The notes under the pieces: model-generated
What the model saw: the letters and a program-made list of their open reading frames with translations, nothing else
The model's database searches: none
Told to the model about the DNA's origin: nothing
Origin: Mactra quadrangularis
Taxonomy: Eukaryota; Mollusca; Bivalvia; Venerida; Mactridae
Length of the DNA stretch: 64,000 nucleotides
NCBI GenBank assembly: GCA_025267735.1
Contig: CM046307.1
Location: forward strand, 53,501,395-53,565,394
Direction: 5' to 3'
Made by a program: the position numbers and the translations under genes
In this document: positions 60,901 through 64,000 of the stretch, piece after piece
Layout of the letters: each line of letters starts with the position of its first letter
How positions within the stretch are numbered: position 1 is the stretch's first letter

Positions 60901-63900
60901 AGCCAGAGTGGCCGCTTATAACAGGTGGCTGTTAATGCAGGTTATACTGTATACTAATATACCAGGTATGATATATTTTTAGTTGCTGGTGCTACAGGAA
61001 ATATTGGTGGTACTTTATCTCATGAATTCCAACTACCCACTGAAATAGGTGAAGATACAATATATACATGTAATCAGTAAGTATCATATCAGGTTATGTG
61101 AAATTTGTAACATCCATAAGACATATGATCCAAATGATAGTCTCACTTGTTATGTAAGAAGTTATTTGTTTTGCTGATGAAGGGTCTGGGAGGACAGTTA
61201 TTTTATACTTAATTTATTTTAACTTGACAAGGAAACAAGGTCTAATTTCTTGAATTAATCACTTTTAAGTCAGCTTCCTTGTCCTGCTCAAGGAAACAAT
61301 GGGGTTGATTTTGGATGGGCTTTGAACCAATGCAGGGTCAGATATCTAATGATTACCAGTCCTGTCCAATCTAGTAGCCACTTGGCCATGCCTGGGAGGA
61401 TGGTTAGGTCCCTGACCAGAAAGTCTGTTTTAACTTATATTGTTACCTGATTGTTTAAATAAATGCAAATTGGTATTTGCTTTCCGAAATTCTAAAGAGA
61501 TTATCCATTTATAGCTTGTATTTATATCTTTTAGATGTGGATTTGGATCAAATGTAGAACTGATAGGTAAGTTTGATGTAATTATACCCCGCTTCGAAGA
61601 AGAGAGGGATATACTGTTTTACCCTTGTCCGTCCGTCCATCCATTACAAAATTTCCGTCGCAGTTTTCTCAGCAACTATAACATGCAGCAGCCTAATACT
61701 TTGCATATTGCTTCATCCCATAGTCCCATGTGGTGTAAAGCGATTTCATGCTCCTTGCTCATCTACTTCCTGTTTGTCGCATATTTTTAGATTTTGGCGG
61801 GGGTATCCATAGTGAGCATTAGCTCACAGATTTACTTGTTATTTCTCTTGAATGGTTTTTCCTTGGTTTACCTAAGTCTGCAATCAATATTGATTCATGA
61901 CCATTTTTGTTAAAAATCAGACTTCAAGGGGAGTTCAAATCTTTGGCTGTTAATGATGCCATAGTTTATTCTGACTTTTGGTGAATTGCAGTTTGAAACT
62001 GGGTCATGTAGGATAAAATAAAAATCAGTAGGTCAAAATATATTTTTTCAAACTAGAGTCTGCAATTCCTGACCACACAAAGATATGTACCTATAAGTTT
62101 TCACTTGAGTCAGCTTCTTGGTACTGGGTAGTCTCAACAAATTGAGTAAAGCTTCTTGATCAATTCTAGATGTTGTGTCTGACTATTTACGCTGTGTATT
62201 ATGGGTGACTTGCTATGCTAATTGATTATGTATTTGCGGTGGTATGCTCCTGGCAGCATGACTGAACAACAAATTTGACTATTTGTACTTCAAACAAAAT
62301 TAACCCTACATAGCACAGAATATCTTTTTATGAATACTTTTTGTTGATATTTCAGATCCTAAAGAAGTTGACAGTAATAAAGTTAGTTGTCCTAAATGTA
62401 AATCTCAGATGGAAAAGTCAAGTGGCATAGAGGTAAGTGTATATACTTATGTAGCCGGCCCAGCTAGCTCAGTCGGTAGTGCACAAGTCTACTGATCAAG
62501 GGGTCATAGGTTTGATTCTCCGGCAGGGCATACTTACGTGGAGCTTGGTTATGAAATAATTTCTACGACCATTCTCCCTCCTACTACTGATTCTAAATCA
62601 TGTAGGGCAGTAGTCAGTCACTGAGGAAAGTATGCACCTAGTAGTTGGTCAACAGCTAAATCCAGAGATTAAGCCTTTCCAGGAACAGTGAGTAGGTGGA
62701 CTGACCACCGTGATATAACCTATACAATGTGTTGCTACGGCCTTAAACCAAACTACAACAAAAATATATATATACTTATGTTTCTAGTCTGTACTTAGAA
62801 TCCTGTGATTGTTGGGACACACCTGAATCATTATTGAGAAAAACTGTAAAAGAGATATTTTCACATTTCTTCCGTGTTGAGTCAATGACCCTAGTTCAAT
62901 TTATAATTTAGGTGTCAATATAGATGTATCTGGTCTGCACTTAGTGCCCTATGATTATTGGGACACTATTTGAATCATTTTAGAGATATGATGTATCAAA
63001 ATGTGAAAGAGATATTTTCTTTAATTATTGATCCTTGATCAATTGATTTTCTATTTTATTAGATTTATTTTACACCATTATCATCAATCGACCACACAGG
63101 TGATTTTTTTTAAATTGGATTATCATAGTTTCAGTCTAATAAATTATTTAGCTGCTCAGCTAGCTCAGTTGGTAGCATGCTAGTCTACTGATCAAGGGGT
63201 TGTGTGTTTGATTCCAGGATGGGGCATGCTTTCATGGAGTTTGGTCATGAAATTATTTCTACAGCCATTCTCCCTCCTACCAATGATTTTTATTATGTAT
63301 GGCAGTTGTCAGTCACTGACGAAAGTATGTGCTTAGTAGTTGGTTACCAGTTAAATCCAGAGAATTAGTCTTTTCTGGATTTAGCCTTTCCAGGAACAGT
63401 GAGTAGGTTGACTGACTGCTGTTATATGACCTATACAATGTTTTGCTACGATAAACACAACAAGAACAAAACAAATCTTAATTGAAATATGCTATGATGT
63501 AGTAACTGTTTTTCATGTTTTCTGTAATAAGGTTAGTGAAAGGTTACATGTAAATACAGATTTTACAATCACAAATTGTGATAAAACTTTCTTGGGAACT
63601 CAAATTTGTGTTAGAACAGGGCAGTTAAATGGGAATTCTAATGGAATCCGTAGCTAAGCACCACTGGGATTCCTTCTAAGTTTTGGTGATCCTCGCAATT
63701 CCGGGACACTGTTTGTGTCAAAACCTTTATTTGCATAAAAATTTAAGTATATTCCATAATTAGATAGTGCTGTGATGGCTCTTTGTTTTTATTGGGATTA
63801 ATGTTATTCAATTACTCATAAAAGCAGGATTTTTGTCCATAAACTTCTGGTGGATACTTTATTGTAAATGTATTAATTACATTTTTTTTAATTTTAGGTT

Positions 63901-63975
63901 GGTCATGCATTTTATCTGAGTACTAAATATTCAAGTGTGTTTAATGCTTATTACGGAAATAGATATAATGAGAGA
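51916..63975 (+). CDS. PARS2: Mitochondrial prolyl-tRNA synthetase, partial at the window end
   Basis: This class II enzyme charges mitochondrial tRNA-Pro. Exons: 51916-52095, 56270-56447, 57599-57666, 58281-58361, 58882-58954, 59790-59897, 60983-61076, 61535-61566, 62356-62432, 63898-63975. All borders are AG/GT and all phases agree: 323 residues so far, about two thirds of human PARS2 (475). The start is basic and Cys-rich, as for a mitochondrial presequence. Motifs: NCKSQRLLLYNDI (CKSQR is shared with human), DRHSKEYCLGPTHEE, TKFRDE, LLRGREFQMKDMYTFD, GNIGGTLSHEFQLP, then two CxxC pairs (CNQC and CPKC) that may bind zinc in the reduced insertion domain, then VGHAFYLSTKYSSVFNAYYG. Motif 3 and the anticodon-binding domain must lie beyond 64000. 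The last exon either uses the weak donor AGA|GTGTAA at 63976 or ends at TAA (63979-63981); I favour the donor. Confidence 0.93.
53205..53262. repeat. GC-rich cruciform-like hairpin
   Basis: GCGGGCCTTCGGCCCCGC (53222-53239) is nested inside outer inverted GTCATACACG / CGCGTATGAC. It lies within the 3.2-kb foldback element. Confidence 0.75.
54315..54375. repeat. GC-rich hairpin with AGCTCGCT arms
   Basis: CGGGCCCTTTGGGCCCG (54339-54355) lies between AAGCTCGCTTTGCGA and CTCTTCGAGCTCGCT. The layout is the same as at 50050-50102 although the stem sequence differs. Confidence 0.8.
55424..55492 (-). repeat. tRNA-like segment at the edge of the foldback element
   Basis: The minus strand reads 'CGTGGTAGAGTGTCTGC' (box A-like) and 'GGGTTTGAATCTCAG' (box B-like). 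It overlaps the right inverted end of the 3.2-kb element. It is probably a SINE head. Confidence 0.5.
55763..55917. mobile_element. Short hAT-family MITE, degenerate
   Basis: TGGGGCTGTCAAAATATAC at the left and GTATGGTGACAGCCCTA at the right are imperfect inverses of the TAGGGCTGTCACGATA family. At about 155 bp it looks like an internally deleted copy. The flanks do not match, so the duplication is eroded. Confidence 0.6.
57002..57330. mobile_element. Relic of the CAGGGCTCGAATT family
   Basis: CAGAGCTTGAATTAAAGCTC and the following 'GCGAGTGGATTTTGAAAATTG' match the left part of 33740-34135. The right end is not found. It is in PARS2 intron 2. Confidence 0.6.
58390..58815. repeat. Diverged internal duplication in PARS2 intron 4
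   Basis: Two related units carry 'AAAGCCTGGAGCTTTCAT' / 'TAGCCTAGATCTTTCAT' and 'GGGTCAAAATTGACC' / 'GAGGTCAAAATTGGCC', the latter doubled in tandem. This is a bivalve-style dispersed repeat ending in CAGGGTCCTTAGGACCCTCTTG, a short palindrome. Confidence 0.55.
59280..59430 (-). mobile_element. SINE family B, reverse orientation
   Basis: 'TTTCACCTGGGTGGAATAAAG', 'CGAGGAAATTAGCAGTGCCC' and a box B complement 'GGGATTCAAACCCAGG' identify a reversed family B copy in PARS2 intron 5. Confidence 0.65.
59560..59700. repeat. Tandem pair, about 75-bp unit
   Basis: 'GTGTTTCCAACCTGTTT', 'CCATATAAGGTTGAATCC' and 'GTGGCATGTTT' occur twice in succession with small differences. The last phrase links it to repeat family C. 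Confidence 0.8.
60476..60949. mobile_element. Pogo/Tigger-like MITE with TA duplication
   Basis: CAGTATAACCTGCATTAAGC at the left and TTAATGCAGGTTATACTG at the right are flanked by TA. The interior repeats 'GGCTGCTTA' and 'GGCCGCTTATAACAGG'. It is 474 bp and ends only 33 bp before PARS2 exon 7, over or near its branch-point region. Confidence 0.82.
61582..61840. mobile_element. Dispersed repeat, copy 2
   Basis: Nearly identical to 2449-2695. It starts 15 bp after the end of PARS2 exon 8 (61566), inside the intron, and leaves the GTAAGT donor intact. The CCGTCCGTCC run is longer here. Confidence 0.82.
62458..62770 (+). mobile_element. SINE family A, full-length copy
   Basis: The tRNA-like head contains CAGCTAGCTCAGTCGGTAG (box A) and GGTTTGATTCTCC (box B), with GGGC pairing the start. 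The body runs from 'TGGAGCTTGG' to 'CCTATACAATGTGTTGCTACG', and an A/TA-rich tail closes it. It is the best-preserved copy and serves as the family reference. It is in PARS2 intron 9. Confidence 0.85.
63153..63480 (+). mobile_element. SINE family A, second copy in PARS2 intron 9
   Basis: The head CAGCTAGCTCAGTTGGTAGC with box B GTTTGATTCC and the same body lie in the same orientation as 62458-62770. The tail is A-rich with AACA repeats. Confidence 0.83.
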
Positions 63976-64000
63976 GTGTAATGTATATTTTTTATGTATT

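Noticed and set aside
62458..63230. Two tRNA-like sequences as working tRNA genes
   Set aside because: They are followed by the same 250-bp SINE body and tail, they differ at stem positions, and both lie in a PARS2 intron.
1..64000. CRISPR arrays, operons or prokaryotic defence genes
   Set aside because: The tandem repeats lack repeat-spacer alternation, all genes have spliceosomal introns, and no prokaryotic ribosome-binding or operon organisation is present.

Overview
This looks like animal nuclear DNA, most likely from a bivalve mollusc. It is AT-rich, all four recognisable genes are split by GT-AG introns, and the introns and spacers are full of short non-autonomous transposons, tRNA-headed SINEs and tandem arrays. 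The phylum is inferred from the repeat style (145-bp arrays followed by a GACAGACG run, and repeats with a CGTCCGTCC run). No ribosomal or mitochondrial marker is present, so no species can be named.

Layout, left to right. (1) About 3.4-8.6 kb, plus strand: 3' exons of an SR-type splicing factor resembling SRSF11/p54. One apparent 39-nt exon is present twice, 1424 bp apart. (2) 14.6-28.3 kb, minus strand: a complete 10-exon gene for a 386-residue NAD(P)-dependent oxidoreductase of the malate/L-lactate dehydrogenase (Ldh_2) family. (3) 32.0-48.0 kb, minus strand: a complete 16-exon gene for an 880-residue ZYG11/ZER1-type substrate receptor of CUL2 ubiquitin ligases. It includes a 22-nt microexon and an Asn-to-Thr change in the expected degron pocket. 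(4) 51.9 kb to the end, plus strand: mitochondrial prolyl-tRNA synthetase (PARS2), ten exons visible, cut by the window edge.

Genes 3 and 4 are divergent. Their original spacer was only about 575 bp and probably held both promoters. It is now split by a 3.3-kb element flanked by an exact 8-bp duplication (GAGTCATG). That element is itself layered: it holds a tRNA-like segment, duplicated hairpins and a 1.4-kb long inverted repeat.

The genes belong to unrelated housekeeping processes (splicing, redox metabolism, protein degradation, mitochondrial translation), and I see no operon-like or clustered system. The most informative content is the exact splice models, the degron-pocket substitution, the duplicated exon and the mobile elements with readable boundaries. 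I reconstructed exons by hand from splice sites, reading phase and remembered human protein sequences. No database search was run.
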